This document shows positions 1-9,866 of a DNA stretch of 64,000 bases, in pieces (the stretch's first letter is position 1; each line of letters starts with the position of its first letter). The position numbers and the translations under genes were made by a program. The notes under the pieces were generated by a model. It did not search any database. It was not told the DNA's origin and worked only from the letters and a program-made list of their open reading frames with translations. The DNA comes from Actinomadura sp. J1-007 (GTDB lineage Bacteria > Actinomycetota > Actinomycetes > Streptosporangiales > Streptosporangiaceae): contig NZ_WING01000003.1 of NCBI RefSeq assembly GCF_009793335.1, positions 310,001-374,000 of the forward strand. The letters run 5' to 3'.

Positions 1-1736
1 GCGGCGTGAGCGGCAGCGTGCCGTTCAGGTGCGCGGCGCGGCAGGCGGCGCGGGAGATCTTGCCGCTGCTGGTGCGGGGCAGGCCGCCCGGCTCGATGAG
101 GACGAACTCGTGCAGCGCGACGTCGTGGTGGTGCTTGACGGCGGCGCGGACGGTGTCGGCGACGGCCTCGGGGTCGAGCCTGCGGATCGGGATGCGGCGG
201 TTGCGCTCGGCGACCACGATGAGGCGCTCGGTCTCCTCGTCGGCGACGGAGAACGCGGCGACGTACTCGCGGCGGACGCCCTCGTGCGCGCTGTAGGCGG
301 TGTGCTCGATGTCCTGCGGGTAGTGGTTGCGGCCGTCGACGATGATCAGGTCCTTGATCCGGCCGGTGACGTACAGCTCACCGTCGTACCAGACGCCGAG
401 GTCGCCGGTGCGCAGCCAGGGCCGTTCGGGCAGGTCGCCGAGCGTTCCGGCGAGGGAGCAGGCGAACGTCTCGGCGGTGTCCTCGGGCCGCTTCCAGTAG
501 CCGGCCGTGACGTTCGGGCCGTGCACCCAGATCTCACCGACGCGCCCGTCCGGGACGCGCACGCGGGTCGCCGGGTCCACGATCGCCAGGTGCTGCCCGT
601 AGGGCGTGCCGCAGCCGACGAGCAGCGACGCGCGCTCGGCGTCGGCGGCGCACGGCTCGGCGACGCCGCGGTTCAGGGCGTCGCGGTCGAACGAGGTCAT
701 CGTGGGCGTCAGGTAGCGCGAGGACGAGGAGACGTAGACGGTCGCCTCGGCGAGCCCGTAGGCGGGGACCTGCACCTCGGGGCGCAGGCCGCATTCGCGG
801 AACGCGTCGAGGAAGCGGCTGATGGTGCCCTCGCGGATCGTCTCGGCGCCGTTCATGAAGACCTGCACGCCGCTGAGGTCGAGCGTGGCCTTCTCCTCGG
901 GCGTGACCTTGGCGGCGAGGTACTCGTAGGCGAAGTTCGGCGCGCAGGTGAACGCGTGGCTCTGCTTGCTGAGCAGCTCCAGCCAGCGCATGGGCCGCAT
1001 GATGAACGCGACGGGGTCCATCAGGACGGCGGGGCTGGCGTAGGCGAGCGGCAGCGCGACGGCGGTGACCAGGCCCATGTCGTGGAAGAGCGGGAGCCAG
1101 TTCACGCCGGACGACACGCGGGGGATGCCGTCGAAGGTGCCCCAGCACTGCTCGGCGTTCACGGCGATGTTGCCGTGGGTGACCATCACCCCGGCGGGGT
1201 GCGCGTGGACCCCGAGGTGTACTGGAGATAGGCCAGGTCGTCCGGCCCGACGGGCTCGTACTCCCAGGTGAGGGAGGTGTCGACGGTGTCGATGGTGAGG
1301 ATCTGCTTCGGCCGCGGACGGTGTTGGCGTCGAAGAACGTCTCGACGTGCGGGAGCGCCTCGGTGGTGGTGAGCACGCACTCGGCTCGGAGTCGCCGTAG
1401 ACGGCGAGGAGCCGGTCGGCGTGGCCGGGCAGGTCGGGCGAGAACAGCGGGACGGCGATCACGCGGGCGTACATCGCGCCGAGGAACCCGATGATGTAGT
1501 CGAGGGTCTGCGGGCGAGGATCGCGACGCGCTGCCCGGCGTCGGTGACGGCGCGCAGGGACGCCGCGACGGCGCGGGAGCGGCGGTCGAGCTCGCCCCAG
1601 GTGATGTCCACGCCGACGCCGTCGATGTCGGTGGCGTAGTCCATGTAGGTGTAGGCGCGGTCGTCGGGGTACTGCTCGGCCCAGCGTCCGAGCCGGTCGA
1701 TCAGGGGGTGCGGTCCAGTTCGGACAGGGACGTCAT
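1..1736 (-). CDS. Fatty-acyl-AMP ligase (FAAL, FadD32-like), 3' end off the window, several apparent frameshifts
   Basis: Activates a fatty acid to its acyl-adenylate, usually for transfer to an acyl carrier protein or polyketide synthase. Joining frames gives start MTSLSELDRTP, A3 core YTSGSTRTPAGV (near 1190-1240), LPLFHDMGL (near 1060), and the terminal SSGKI lysine loop near 55-70. YTSGSTR and the NWLPLFHDMG block suit FAAL/FadD32 rather than acyl-CoA synthetases. Reading is broken near 1706, 1512, 1380, 1312 and 1218, each repaired by one extra base. The protein continues past position 1. Start ATG is 49 nt after the desaturase stop, so the two are probably co-transcribed and handle the same lipid. 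Native substrate is unknown. Confidence 0.82.
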
Positions 1737-1784
1737 CGTCGATGGCTCCTGGTTCACGGGGTGGGCGGTCGTGCGGGAACGGGG

Positions 1785-2731
1785 TCAGGGGACGCGGCGG
1801 GAGGCGAGGCGCTGCTCGTCCGGCCAGCGGACGTCCCAGACCCACCCGGCCTTCTCCATCAGCCAGATGACGCGGGCGCTGATGTCGAGCTGGCCCTTGA
1901 GGACGCCGTGGCGGGCGCAGGTCGGGTCGGCGTGGTGGAGGTTGTGCCACGACTCGCCGAACGAGGGGATCGCGAGCCACCACACGTTGCGGGAGTGGTC
2001 GCGGGTCTTGAAGTCCTCCTTGCCGAACACGTGGCAGATGGAGTTGATCGAGAACGTGATGTGGTCTCCGGCGAACACGCGCAGCAGCCCGGCCCAGAAC
2101 ACCGCGGTGACGGCGCCGTGCCACGACCAGGTGAGCAGCGCGCCGAGGCCCATCGGGACCAGCAGCGTGGTCAGGGTGATCAGCGCGTACACGTCGTTGC
2201 GCCCGAGCAGCACCAGGTCCTTGTCCTTGAGCAGGTCGGGCGCGTACTTGCTGCGCGAGGTGCGCTCCTTGCGGAACAGCCAGCCCATGTGCGCGTGGTA
2301 GAGGCCCTTGGTCAGCCCCCACACGCCCGGCCCGTACGCCCACGGCGAGTGCGGGTCGCCCTCCTGGTCGGCGTACTTGTGATGGCGCCGGTGGTCGCTC
2401 ACCCAGAAGATGACCGAGCCCTGCCACGCCTGCCCGCCGAGGATCGCGAGGACGATCCGCAGCCAGCGCTTGGCCTTGAAGCCGCCGTGCGTGAAGTGCC
2501 GGTGGTAGCCGACGGTGATGCCGAGCGCGTTGAACGGGTAGAGGAAGGCGAAGATGGCGACGTCGGTCCAGCCGAGCCCCCAGCCCCAGAAGAACGGGAC
2601 GGCCGCCGCGACCCCGACGACGGGGCGACCACGAACACGACGACGCTGATCCGTTCCACGAGCGGGACGGGCTTCGGGGAGATGTCCGGCTGCGGGGCTC
2701 TGCTGCCCACGTCGGCGACACCCGCTGTCAT
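1785..2731 (-). CDS. Membrane fatty-acid/acyl-CoA desaturase (delta-9 type)
   Basis: About 315 residues once one missing base near 2625 is restored. The three histidine boxes of integral-membrane di-iron desaturases are present: HRHFTH, HRRHH and HNLHH, with hydrophobic segments between them. The family introduces a cis double bond into an acyl chain using O2 and an electron donor. The ATG at 2731 was chosen over an upstream in-frame start because AAGGAG lies 5 nt before it and the N-terminus is conventional for the family. It lies directly upstream of the acyl-AMP ligase on the same strand, suggesting a lipid-tailoring operon. Whether the substrate is an acyl-CoA or a phospholipid cannot be seen. 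Confidence 0.88.
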
Positions 2732-2956
2732 GGAGGCTCCTTCGCGAGTCACGGTCGTTGGAGGTCACGGTGGGGCGGCCGGGGACGCGGCCGCCGCGCG
2801 TGGCCACGACCGTACGGGCCGGGCGCGGGCGGGGCTTCTGCGCCATCGCACCAGTTGCGGTGCGCGTTGTGCGTTCCGTTGACAAGAACGCTCACCGCGT
2901 CAAGGGCGCGAGCACCCACGCGGCGGTCCGGGGCGGCGGACCGGGACGGCGGGCGG

Positions 2957-4614
2957 TCAGCGCCGGTAGGACAGGCCGTGCCCGAAGGGGTAGAGGGGCG
3001 CGGCGTCGCGGCCGGGCGTGGGAATGGGAACGGGCAGGCGGCCTCGTGGATCGTTCTCGCCGAAGACCGTCCTGACGGCGGCGCGCAGGGCGACCGGCGC
3101 GGTGGAGTAGGTGGCGAGGTAGGCGCGGGGCGCGTCGGGGAAGCGCGCGATGTCGTAGGGGCGCGGACGGCGATGACGACGACCGGACGTCCCGTGGCGG
3201 CGAGCGCCTTGACCAGTTCGGCCTGCCCGCCCCGCGCGCCGTCGCCGGGCCTCAGAGCGCCCGCGTGGGAGGTCGCGGCGATGACGAGGTCCGCGCCGCG
3301 TGCCGCTGACACGGCCTGCGCGATGCTGTCCGGCGCGGGGTCGGGTCCGGTCTCGTGCGCGTTGACGGTCGCGCCGCGTTCGGCGATCGCGTCGGCGAGC
3401 GTACGGGTCGTGGCGGGGCCGGGGCCGGTGACCAGAACGGTCCGGGGACCGGGAGCGAGCGGGAGGAACGCGTCGCGGTCGGCGACGAGGGTGGTGGTGC
3501 GTTCGGTGGCGGCGCGGACGGCGTCGCGGTGCGCGGGCGTTCCGATGGCGGCCTCGGCCGCGTCCGGGTCCGTCGCGGGCGCGCCGAACAGCGGGCGCTT
3601 GAGGCGCAGGACGCGGCGGACGGACGCGTCGAGGCGGTCTTCGGGCAGTTCGCCGTCGCGGACGGCGCGGACGATCGCGGCGAGCTGGGCGGGGAACGCC
3701 TCGTTCGGCGGGCTGAGCAGGACGTCGGCGCCGGCCTTGAGGGCGAGCAGCGGGATCCGTTCGTCGTCGTGGCCGTCGCGGATGCCGCGCATGTCCAGGG
3801 CGTCGGTGACGATCGCGCCGTCGAAGCCGAGCCGGTGGCGCAGCAGGCCGGTGAGGATCGGGTGGGACAGCGTCGCGGGCGTCCCGGTCGGGTCCAGCGC
3901 CGGGACGGCGAGGTGGCCGGTCATGACGGCGTCGGTTCCGGCGGCGATCGCGGCGGCGAACGGCGGCAGGTCGACGCGTTCCCACGCGGCGCGGTCGCGG
4001 GTGATGACGGGCAGGCCGGTGTGGCTGTCCACGGAGGTGTCGCCGTGGCCGGGGAAGTGCTTGGCCGTCGCGGCCACTCCCCCGGCGCGCAGCCCCTCGA
4101 CCTGCGCGGCGGCCATCCGGGCGGCCAGGGCCGGGTCGGCGCCGAACGAGCGGACGCCGATGACGGGGTTGGCCGGGTCGGTGTTGACGTCGGCGTCGGG
4201 CGCGTAGTTCTGCGTGAACCCGGCGGCGCGCAGTTCGCGCGCGGTGACGGCGGCGAGGTCGCGCGCGTCGCCGGTGTCGCGCCCGGCGGCGAGGGCCATG
4301 GCCCCGGGCATCTCGGTGAACGGCGGCGGGAGTCGTTCGACCGGTCCGCCCTCCTGGTCGACGCCGATCGTGGCCGGGATCGGGACGGGGCGGGCGAGGG
4401 CGGCGCGCTGGACCGCGCCCGCGAACTCCGCGAGCGCGGCCGGGGTGTCGGGCGTTCCGGAACGCGGCGCGAAGTAGATGACGCCGCCGATCCCGTACCG
4501 CGCGACGAGCTCGGCCGCGTCGGGGTCCGCGCCTGTGACGCGTAGGACGAAGAGCTGGGCGGCCTTGTCCTCCAGCGTCATGCGCCGGACGTCCGGCGGC
4601 TGCGGGTCGTTCAT
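2957..4614 (-). CDS. Glycoside hydrolase family 3 (NagZ-like beta-N-acetylhexosaminidase)
   Basis: 552 residues after restoring one base near 3166. The N-terminal GH3 barrel has KHFPGHGDT followed by a VDSH histidine, the signature of the NagZ branch, and VTDALDM carries the probable Asp nucleophile. A C-terminal alpha/beta GH3_C-like domain ends in FGHGLSY, as in beta-glucosidases. No signal peptide is visible, so a cytoplasmic role in peptidoglycan-fragment or glycan recycling is likely (inference). The ATG overlaps the TGA of the upstream AI-2E-family gene by four bases (ATGA), indicating translational coupling. Because it carries the second domain, beta-glucosidase activity is also possible. 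Confidence 0.85.
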
Positions 4615-5863
4615 CGGTCGCGGCGCCTGCGGAAGCGGACGCGGAGCCGTCCGGGCGCGGCGGAGGCTGGTGCGGCGAGAGCGGTCAAGGGGTGCTCCTC
4701 CACGTCGTACCGGCGGATGTAGGCGCTGAGGAACGCCTGGAGGCTGGCACCGACGGGCAGTGCCAGCAACGCCCGAGCGGCCCGATGATCGCCGTTCCGG
4801 CGAGGACGATCCCGAACGCGACGGCGGGGTGCATGTCGAGCGTACGGGCCGTGATGCGCGGCTGGAGGACGTAGTTCTCGAACTGCTGGTAGGCGGCGAT
4901 GACGGCCAGCACCCACAGCGCCGTGGACGGCGACTTGGCGAGCGCGATGAGCACCGGGACGGCGCCCGCCAGGTACGTCCCGACGGTGGGGATGAACTGG
5001 GAGACGACGCCGACCCACAGCGCGAGCGTCACCGCGTACGGGACGTCCAGCAGGTACAGGGCGACGTAGTGGGCGACGGCGGAGACCAGCGCCAGCAGGG
5101 CCCGCGAGTAGATGTAGCCGCCGGTCTTGTCGATGGCGATGTCCCAGGCGCGCAGGACCTCGCGCTGGCGGCGCGGCGGGAGCAGCGTGCAGACCGCGCG
5201 CCGGAACTGCGGCCCCTGCGCGGACAGGTAGAACGTGAACAGCACGATGCCGAGCGCCTGGAACAGCAGGCCGAGCGCCGTCGCGCCGATCCCCCACACG
5301 TTCCCCGCGAGCGACGACAGGTGCTGGGAGAGCTGGTCGGTGACGTTCGGCAGCTTGGTGAACAGCGTGTGCTGCGACAGGTGCGTGCCGAAGGCGTCGT
5401 TGACCCAGTCGATGACGTCGTCGACGTAGCCCGGGAAGCCGTCGATCAGGTGGGTGGTCTGGCTGACCAGCAGCGAGCCGAGGACGGCGGCGAACGCGCC
5501 GCCGACGACCGCGATGAGGATGAACATCGCGCCGGTCGCGAGGCCGCGCCGCCAGCCCCGGGCGGCGAGCCGGTTCACGGCGGGTTCGATGGAGAACGCC
5601 AGGAACAGGGAGGTCACCAGCAGGAGCAGCAGCCCGCGCAGCCGTTCGAGCAGCCAGACGCCCACCATGAACAGCAGCACGACGCATCCGGCGAGCAGGA
5701 ACGCCTTCGGCAGCCAGGGCGGCATGTGCCGTCCGTCCCGTCCGAGAGCGCCGACGCTCGCACTGGCGGCGGAGTCGGCGGCGGGAAGCTCGTCCGTCGG
5801 CGGCTCGTTGCGCGGCGGCTCCTGCGGGGTGCCGGGCGGGGTGTCGCCGGGCGGTTGCGGCAT
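4611..5863 (-). CDS. AI-2E family (PerM-like) membrane transporter
   Basis: 417 residues after restoring one base near 4772. A hydrophilic Pro/Glu-rich N-terminus of about 55 residues precedes around eight predicted membrane segments, starting with a pair near residues 55-95. The region GVVSQFIPTVGTYLAG and a following FENYVLQPRI motif are typical of the AI-2E/PerM (UPF0118) family. Members export small molecules or act as Na+/H+ antiporters, so the AI-2 label should not be read as quorum sensing here. ATG 5863 was preferred to GTG 5872. The 3' end overlaps the GH3 gene by four bases, which points to a shared role in the envelope. Confidence 0.85.
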
Positions 5864-5995
5864 GGTCGGCACGCTAGCCGCGAGGGATGCGGGGGACGGG
5901 GCGCACGCTCCCGGGCGGGCGCATCCTTTGCCGACTCTTCAGGACCGCTCGCGGGAGGGGTGTGCCGTACGGGCCGCGTGGGCGAGGATGCCGGT

Positions 5996-6412
5996 ATGGG
6001 AGAGATCTTCACGCATCGGCTGCGGGTGCGTTACAGCGAGTGCGACCAGCAGGGCGTGGTGTTCAACGGCCACTACCTGTTCATGTACGACGTCGCGCTG
6101 ACGGAGCTCTGGCGGGCGGCGGTGGGCGATTACTCCGAGATGGTGGCGCAGGGGTACGACCTGGTGGTGGTCGAGGCGCGGATCCGCTACCGGGAGGGCG
6201 CGCGGTTCGACGAGCTGCTGGACGTGCGGATGCCGGTGGCGCGGCTCGGCCGGACGAGCATGGTGGTGCGGCCGGAGTTCCGCGTGGGCGAGCGGCTGAT
6301 CGCGGAGGGGGAGGTGGCGCACGTGTTCATCGACCCGGCGACCAAGGCCAAGCGGGAGATCCCGGAGGACGTCCGTTCGGCGCTGCGCCCGTACCTGGCG
6401 GTGGAGGGCTGA
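5996..6412 (+). CDS. Hotdog-fold acyl-CoA thioesterase (YbgC/4HBT family)
   Basis: 138 residues, the normal size for a single hotdog domain. The N-terminal signature RYSECDQQGVVFNGHY matches the YbgC/FcbC consensus, in which the conserved Asp before QxGxVxxxxY is catalytic. Such enzymes hydrolyse acyl-CoA or aryl-CoA thioesters in the cytoplasm. It is divergent from the AI-2E/GH3 operon and convergent with the ARPP-1-like gene. No strong Shine-Dalgarno sequence precedes the ATG. The substrate cannot be inferred from context, although an acyl-AMP ligase and a desaturase lie 3-6 kb away. Confidence 0.85.
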   Translation: MGEIFTHRLRVRYSECDQQGVVFNGHYLFMYDVALTELWRAAVGDYSEMVAQGYDLVVVEARIRYREGARFDELLDVRMPVARLGRTSMVVRPEFRVGERLIAEGEVAHVFIDPATKAKREIPEDVRSALRPYLAVEG

Positions 6413-6547
6413 CGCGGAGCGGGACAGGCGGCCGGCGCTTCGTCAGGCTCAAGTTCGTTTCTATGACGACGTCCTGACTTGGAATCAGGGTTCCGCCTGA
6501 CGTGCCCGGCACAGTTCCCGTGGTTCTGATTGAAGTGGGCGGGGCCG

Positions 6548-6580
6548 CCCGGGGCAACCGATTTAATCGATCGCCCCGGG
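6548..6580. other. Nested inverted repeat between convergent genes
   Basis: An 8-bp perfect inverted repeat (CCCGGGGC at 6548-6555, GCCCCGGG at 6573-6580) encloses a 17-nt loop that itself contains the palindrome CGATTTAATCG (6559-6569). It sits in an unusually AT-rich patch of the 6413-6626 intergenic gap, between the thioesterase and the ARPP-1-like gene, which converge. There is no T-run on either side, so it may be a weak bidirectional terminator or a protein-binding site. Confidence 0.4.
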
Positions 6581-6626
6581 AACGTTCACCGCTGCGCGGC
6601 CCGTCGGGTGCCGTTGCCGCCGCTTG

Positions 6627-7616
6627 TCAGCGCGCGGCGGCGACGGCCGGGGTGCGGGCGAACAGGGACGCGTAGACGGCGCGGTCGCCGTCGCTGACGA
6701 CCTGTCCGGCCAGGTGGGGCCCCGTGAGGGTGGACAGGCGCAGGCTGAGGTAACGCTCCTCCTCGACGGCCTCGACCGGGCCGGTCGGCACGTCGGCGAG
6801 CCAGCCCGCGATCGCGGCGAGCCGTTCGGCCCGGTCGAGGTCGAGGGCGGCGCGCAGCTCGGGCAGGCTGTCCGCCTCGTACGGCTCGGCGGGCCCGGCC
6901 GCGGCGTCGGGCTCGGCGTGCCAGGCGGCGACGCCGTAGGCGAAGCAGACGAGGGCCGTCCACATCTCGGCGAAGTAGCGCGGGTCGGGCGCGATCTCCA
7001 GCCCGGCGAAGCGTCCGCCGACGAAGAACAGCGCGCCGAGCTGTCCGGGCAGCAGTTCCAGGCGGCTCTGGAACTGGGTGAGCACCGGCCTCTTGCGCGA
7101 CAGGATCTGCTCCAGGTGGCCGCGCCGGGGCAGGCCGTAGCGGGCGTTGAGGTCGGCGATGTCCCTCCACAGCTTGCTGTAACCCTGGACGCCGCGCAGC
7201 TCCAGGGCGCGGTCGCGCAGCTCCGCGGGCAGCACGAAGAACCACTGGTCGCGTTCGGTGAGGTAGCCGCCCTGCGACTCCTGGACGCAGCACGCGTCGT
7301 CGAACAGCAGGCTCTGCCCGGCGGCGAGGAACGCCGAGCGGCACAGCGCGTGGTTCTGCGCGGCGTCCTGGACGTAGCCGATGTGCAGCGGGACGATCGC
7401 GACGCCCTCCGGGGCGCCGTTGCGCAGCTCGACCTGGCCGTAGCCGACGACCCTGGACAGCTTGAGGCCGGTGCGCGGCGGCACGATTCCCGGGTAGGCG
7501 GGCCCGGAGATCGGGACCATGGTCAGCGCCCCGGCGCTCTGCGGCGTGCCGAGGCGGTGCCCCGCGAGGCTGAGCGGACCGGGGACGAGCGTTTCGAGCG
7601 CCGTCGTCTCCCTCAT
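6627..7616 (-). CDS. ARPP-1-like domain protein
   Basis: 329 residues, no signal peptide or membrane segment. I recognise the general pattern of the ARPP-1 family: LGTPQSAGALTMVPI near the N-terminus, then AQNHALCRSAFLAAGQSL with CCVQES shortly after (compare the family pattern QNR...CVE.GRW), and a later GGRFAGLEIAPDPRYFAEMW block. The molecular function of the family is not known to me. ATG 7616 has AAGGGA 5-6 nt upstream and beats the upstream in-frame start. It lies 79 nt downstream of the VWA gene on the same strand, and the two form an evident operon. Family assignment is by memory of motifs only. Confidence 0.65.
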   Translation of the reverse strand: MRETTALETLVPGPLSLAGHRLGTPQSAGALTMVPISGPAYPGIVPPRTGLKLSRVVGYGQVELRNGAPEGVAIVPLHIGYVQDAAQNHALCRSAFLAAGQSLLFDDACCVQESQGGYLTERDQWFFVLPAELRDRALELRGVQGYSKLWRDIADLNARYGLPRRGHLEQILSRKRPVLTQFQSRLELLPGQLGALFFVGGRFAGLEIAPDPRYFAEMWTALVCFAYGVAAWHAEPDAAAGPAEPYEADSLPELRAALDLDRAERLAAIAGWLADVPTGPVEAVEEERYLSLRLSTLTGPHLAGQVVSDGDRAVYASLFARTPAVAAAR

Positions 7617-7695
7617 GGGCGTCCCTTCGTCGTGCGGCGGCACGGTCGGGTTGTGCGTTGTGCGGTTGCGGGGTGGGGCGGGGGCGGGGGACGGA

Positions 7696-9018
7696 TCAGG
7701 CGGCGAGGTCGCCGAGGAGCCCGGCCTGCCGGTCGAGGGCTTCGAGCCGCGAGTGCAGGGCGGTACGGAGCCAGGGGGCCCCGGCCTCGCAGTGCCCGAA
7801 CATCCAGGGCAGCAGCTCGGCGAAGTCGTCCTGGTGCCAGAACCCGCGCTGCGGCAGAGCGGGCGCGGGACGGCGCGCGGACAGGTCGTCGCTGCCGGTG
7901 AACATCGCGTGGCAGAACACCACCGGGGTGGTGACGCCGGCGCGGGGCAGGGTGGCGACGACGCGGGCCAGGTCGCCCGGGAACAGGTTCTCGTAGCCGT
8001 CGGAGACGACCGCGACCAGGTCGGGGGCGGCGCCGAGCGCGTCGAGGACGCCGGTGGCGAGGTCGGTGGCGCCGTGCGGAGTGCGTTCGTCCCCGCCGAC
8101 CTCCACGACCTCCAGGCGGGCGCAGACCTCCGACAGCACCATCCGCAGCGCGGCGGCCTGGGACAGCACCGCCCACTCGCGTTCGCCGTAGCCGCGCATG
8201 GACGCCGAGGCGTCCATGACGAGCGCGACGGTGCCCTCGAAGCGCGGGAACGCGACGACGGCGGCGCTGAGGTAGCGGCCGAGCGCGACGTACAGCTCCT
8301 CGGCCGGGCCGCCGCGGTAGAGGTGCACGAGCGTGGCGGCGATGTCGCCGCGGTTGGTCGCGGTGACGGTCGGCGGCCGTTCCCTCTTGGCGTCGACGCT
8401 GAGGACGGGCTCGTAGGGCGCGGCCGTCCCCGGCTCGCCGCCCGCGTACAGCGCGAGCACGCGGGGCAGGGCGGCGTCCGGCGCGGCGAGGAACCGCAGC
8501 AGCCGCCGCTGGAGGTAGTCGGACCCGGTGTCGCCGGTCCCGACGCGCCGGGCGACGCCGCGGGCGGTCGCCTTGCCGAGCGCGTGCTCGAAGCAGTCCA
8601 CGAGCGCGGGACGGCGGGCGGCGATGAGCGCGTCGGCCTCGGGGTGCTCGAGGACGAACCGCAGCGCGGCGCGGGTGGTGTGCTTGTGGTTGGCGCGCAG
8701 GCGCCGCAGCCCGAGCAGCACGGTGATGACGTGGGCGGGCGGCAGCGCGAGGGTCAGCACGCGGGTGACGCGCGCGAGGGTCGCGCGGGTCGTGTCGTCC
8801 AGCCCGGCCTGGGACGCGGCGAGGACCTGGAGCAGCACGCGGGCGCGCTGCCAGGGCCGGACGCCGGGCGCCAGGGCGAGGAGGGCGTAGCCCTCGGGGT
8901 CGTCGGTGTAGGCGGCGCGGTGCAGGTCCGCGTCGTCCCAGCACAGGGTGCCGCCCCGGGGCAGGGTCAGGGCGTCGCCGTGCGTCTCTAGGTGGGCAAG
9001 GAGCGTGGGGGTATCCAT
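7696..9018 (-). CDS. von Willebrand factor A domain protein with helical N-terminal half
   Basis: 440 residues. The C-terminal half is a VWA domain with an intact MIDAS: DASASM near residue 265, a conserved Thr in HGATD, and a later VVSDGYEN Asp. The N-terminal ~250 residues are Leu/Ala-rich helices rich in basic and His residues (ANHKHTTRAALRF), loosely reminiscent of the TROVE ring of Ro60 proteins, which also end in a VWA domain; this similarity is a guess. GGAGG lies 9 nt before ATG 9018, so the upstream in-frame GTG at 9036 was rejected. No signal peptide, so cytoplasmic. The partner gene downstream is ARPP-1-like. Confidence 0.8.
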   Translation of the reverse strand: MDTPTLLAHLETHGDALTLPRGGTLCWDDADLHRAAYTDDPEGYALLALAPGVRPWQRARVLLQVLAASQAGLDDTTRATLARVTRVLTLALPPAHVITVLLGLRRLRANHKHTTRAALRFVLEHPEADALIAARRPALVDCFEHALGKATARGVARRVGTGDTGSDYLQRRLLRFLAAPDAALPRVLALYAGGEPGTAAPYEPVLSVDAKRERPPTVTATNRGDIAATLVHLYRGGPAEELYVALGRYLSAAVVAFPRFEGTVALVMDASASMRGYGEREWAVLSQAAALRMVLSEVCARLEVVEVGGDERTPHGATDLATGVLDALGAAPDLVAVVSDGYENLFPGDLARVVATLPRAGVTTPVVFCHAMFTGSDDLSARRPAPALPQRGFWHQDDFAELLPWMFGHCEAGAPWLRTALHSRLEALDRQAGLLGDLAA

Positions 9019-9094
9019 CTGTTTCGGCCTCCGCACCCACCGAGTTTAGGAATCTTCGTGGAAGGTTCGACACTCGTTTTTCAGGTGCGGGATT

Positions 9095-9838
9095 CTAGGC
9101 GGCCGGGTCGGCGGGTCTGGCGGCGTAGTCGCCGAGGCCGTTCTCGAGCAGGTCGAACGCCCGCCGCGCGTTGGCGTGGACGCTCCGGCTCATCTCTTCG
9201 AGGGTCTCCCCCGCGATCTTCCGGCGGACGATGTCGTTCACCAGGCCGCGGTAGACGGCGAAGATCATGGCGGCGGCGATGCGGGGGGCGGTGTCGTCGG
9301 CGCCCGCTCCGGTCTCCTCGGCGATCCGTTCGGCCAGGGTGTCCTCGGCCCGCTGGCCGATCTCGCGCTGGCGGGCGACGAGGGCGGGGCTGGCCTGGAC
9401 GGTCTTCGCCCAGGTCTCCGAGCCCTCGTGGAAGCCGGTGTGGATGGAACGGGCGTCCAGCCCCTCCATGAACGAGCGGCGGAACGCCGCGGCGGCGGTC
9501 TCGCCGGGGCGGCGCTCGCTGAACGCGTCGGCGGCCTGCGCGGTCATCTCGGCGTCGCGGTCGAAGAACAGGTCCTCCTTGGTCTTGAAGTAGTTGAAGA
9601 CCGTGTTGACCGACACGTCGGCGGTGCGCGCGACGTCGGCGACGGTGACCTGGTCGAAGCCGCGCATCATGAACAGCCCGGTGGCGATGTCGGAGATCCG
9701 CCGCCGGGTCTCCAGCTTCTTGCGCTCGCGCAGCCCGAGCTCCCTCGTGGCCGCGTCGCCGCCTCGTCCGCCGCCTCGGTCGCTGTGCTCGCCGCTCTCG
9801 GCGAGGCCGGTCGTGCTCGGGACGTCGCGTTCCGCCAT
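9095..9838 (-). CDS. TetR-family transcriptional regulator of the adjacent ABC exporter
   Basis: 247 residues. A disordered Gly/Arg-rich leader of about 35 residues precedes a TetR helix-turn-helix (TVADVARTADVSVNTVFNYFKTKEDL). The C-terminal ligand domain is diverse, as usual. It is transcribed divergently from the DrrA-type ATPase at 9932, across a 93-bp AT-richer gap holding two inverted repeats, the classic arrangement of a drug-responsive repressor and its exporter. The ATG at 9838 gives the full reading frame, though a start near residue 30 would also preserve the DNA-binding domain. Confidence 0.88.
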   Translation of the reverse strand: MAERDVPSTTGLAESGEHSDRGGGRGGDAATRELGLRERKKLETRRRISDIATGLFMMRGFDQVTVADVARTADVSVNTVFNYFKTKEDLFFDRDAEMTAQAADAFSERRPGETAAAAFRRSFMEGLDARSIHTGFHEGSETWAKTVQASPALVARQREIGQRAEDTLAERIAEETGAGADDTAPRIAAAMIFAVYRGLVNDIVRRKIAGETLEEMSRSVHANARRAFDLLENGLGDYAARPADPAA

Positions 9839-9866
9839 GACGGAGATCCTACCTTCGCCGGAGTGG

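Noticed and set aside
29-1231. Long plus-strand open frame opposite the acyl-AMP ligase
   Set aside because: Valine/Asp/Gly-rich shadow of a high-GC gene; the minus-strand reading has clear motifs.
1-1736. Decayed pseudogene
   Set aside because: Five breaks in 500 bp are each repaired by one base and the rest of the gene keeps its motifs; sequence error is simpler.
2879-2903. TTGAC...GTCAA inverted repeat upstream of the desaturase gene as an operator
   Set aside because: Only five bases per arm with a long spacer; may be chance.
4760-6412. 550-residue plus-strand frame ending in the thioesterase
   Set aside because: Its first 410 codons are the antisense of the AI-2E-type gene; only the last 138 residues are real.
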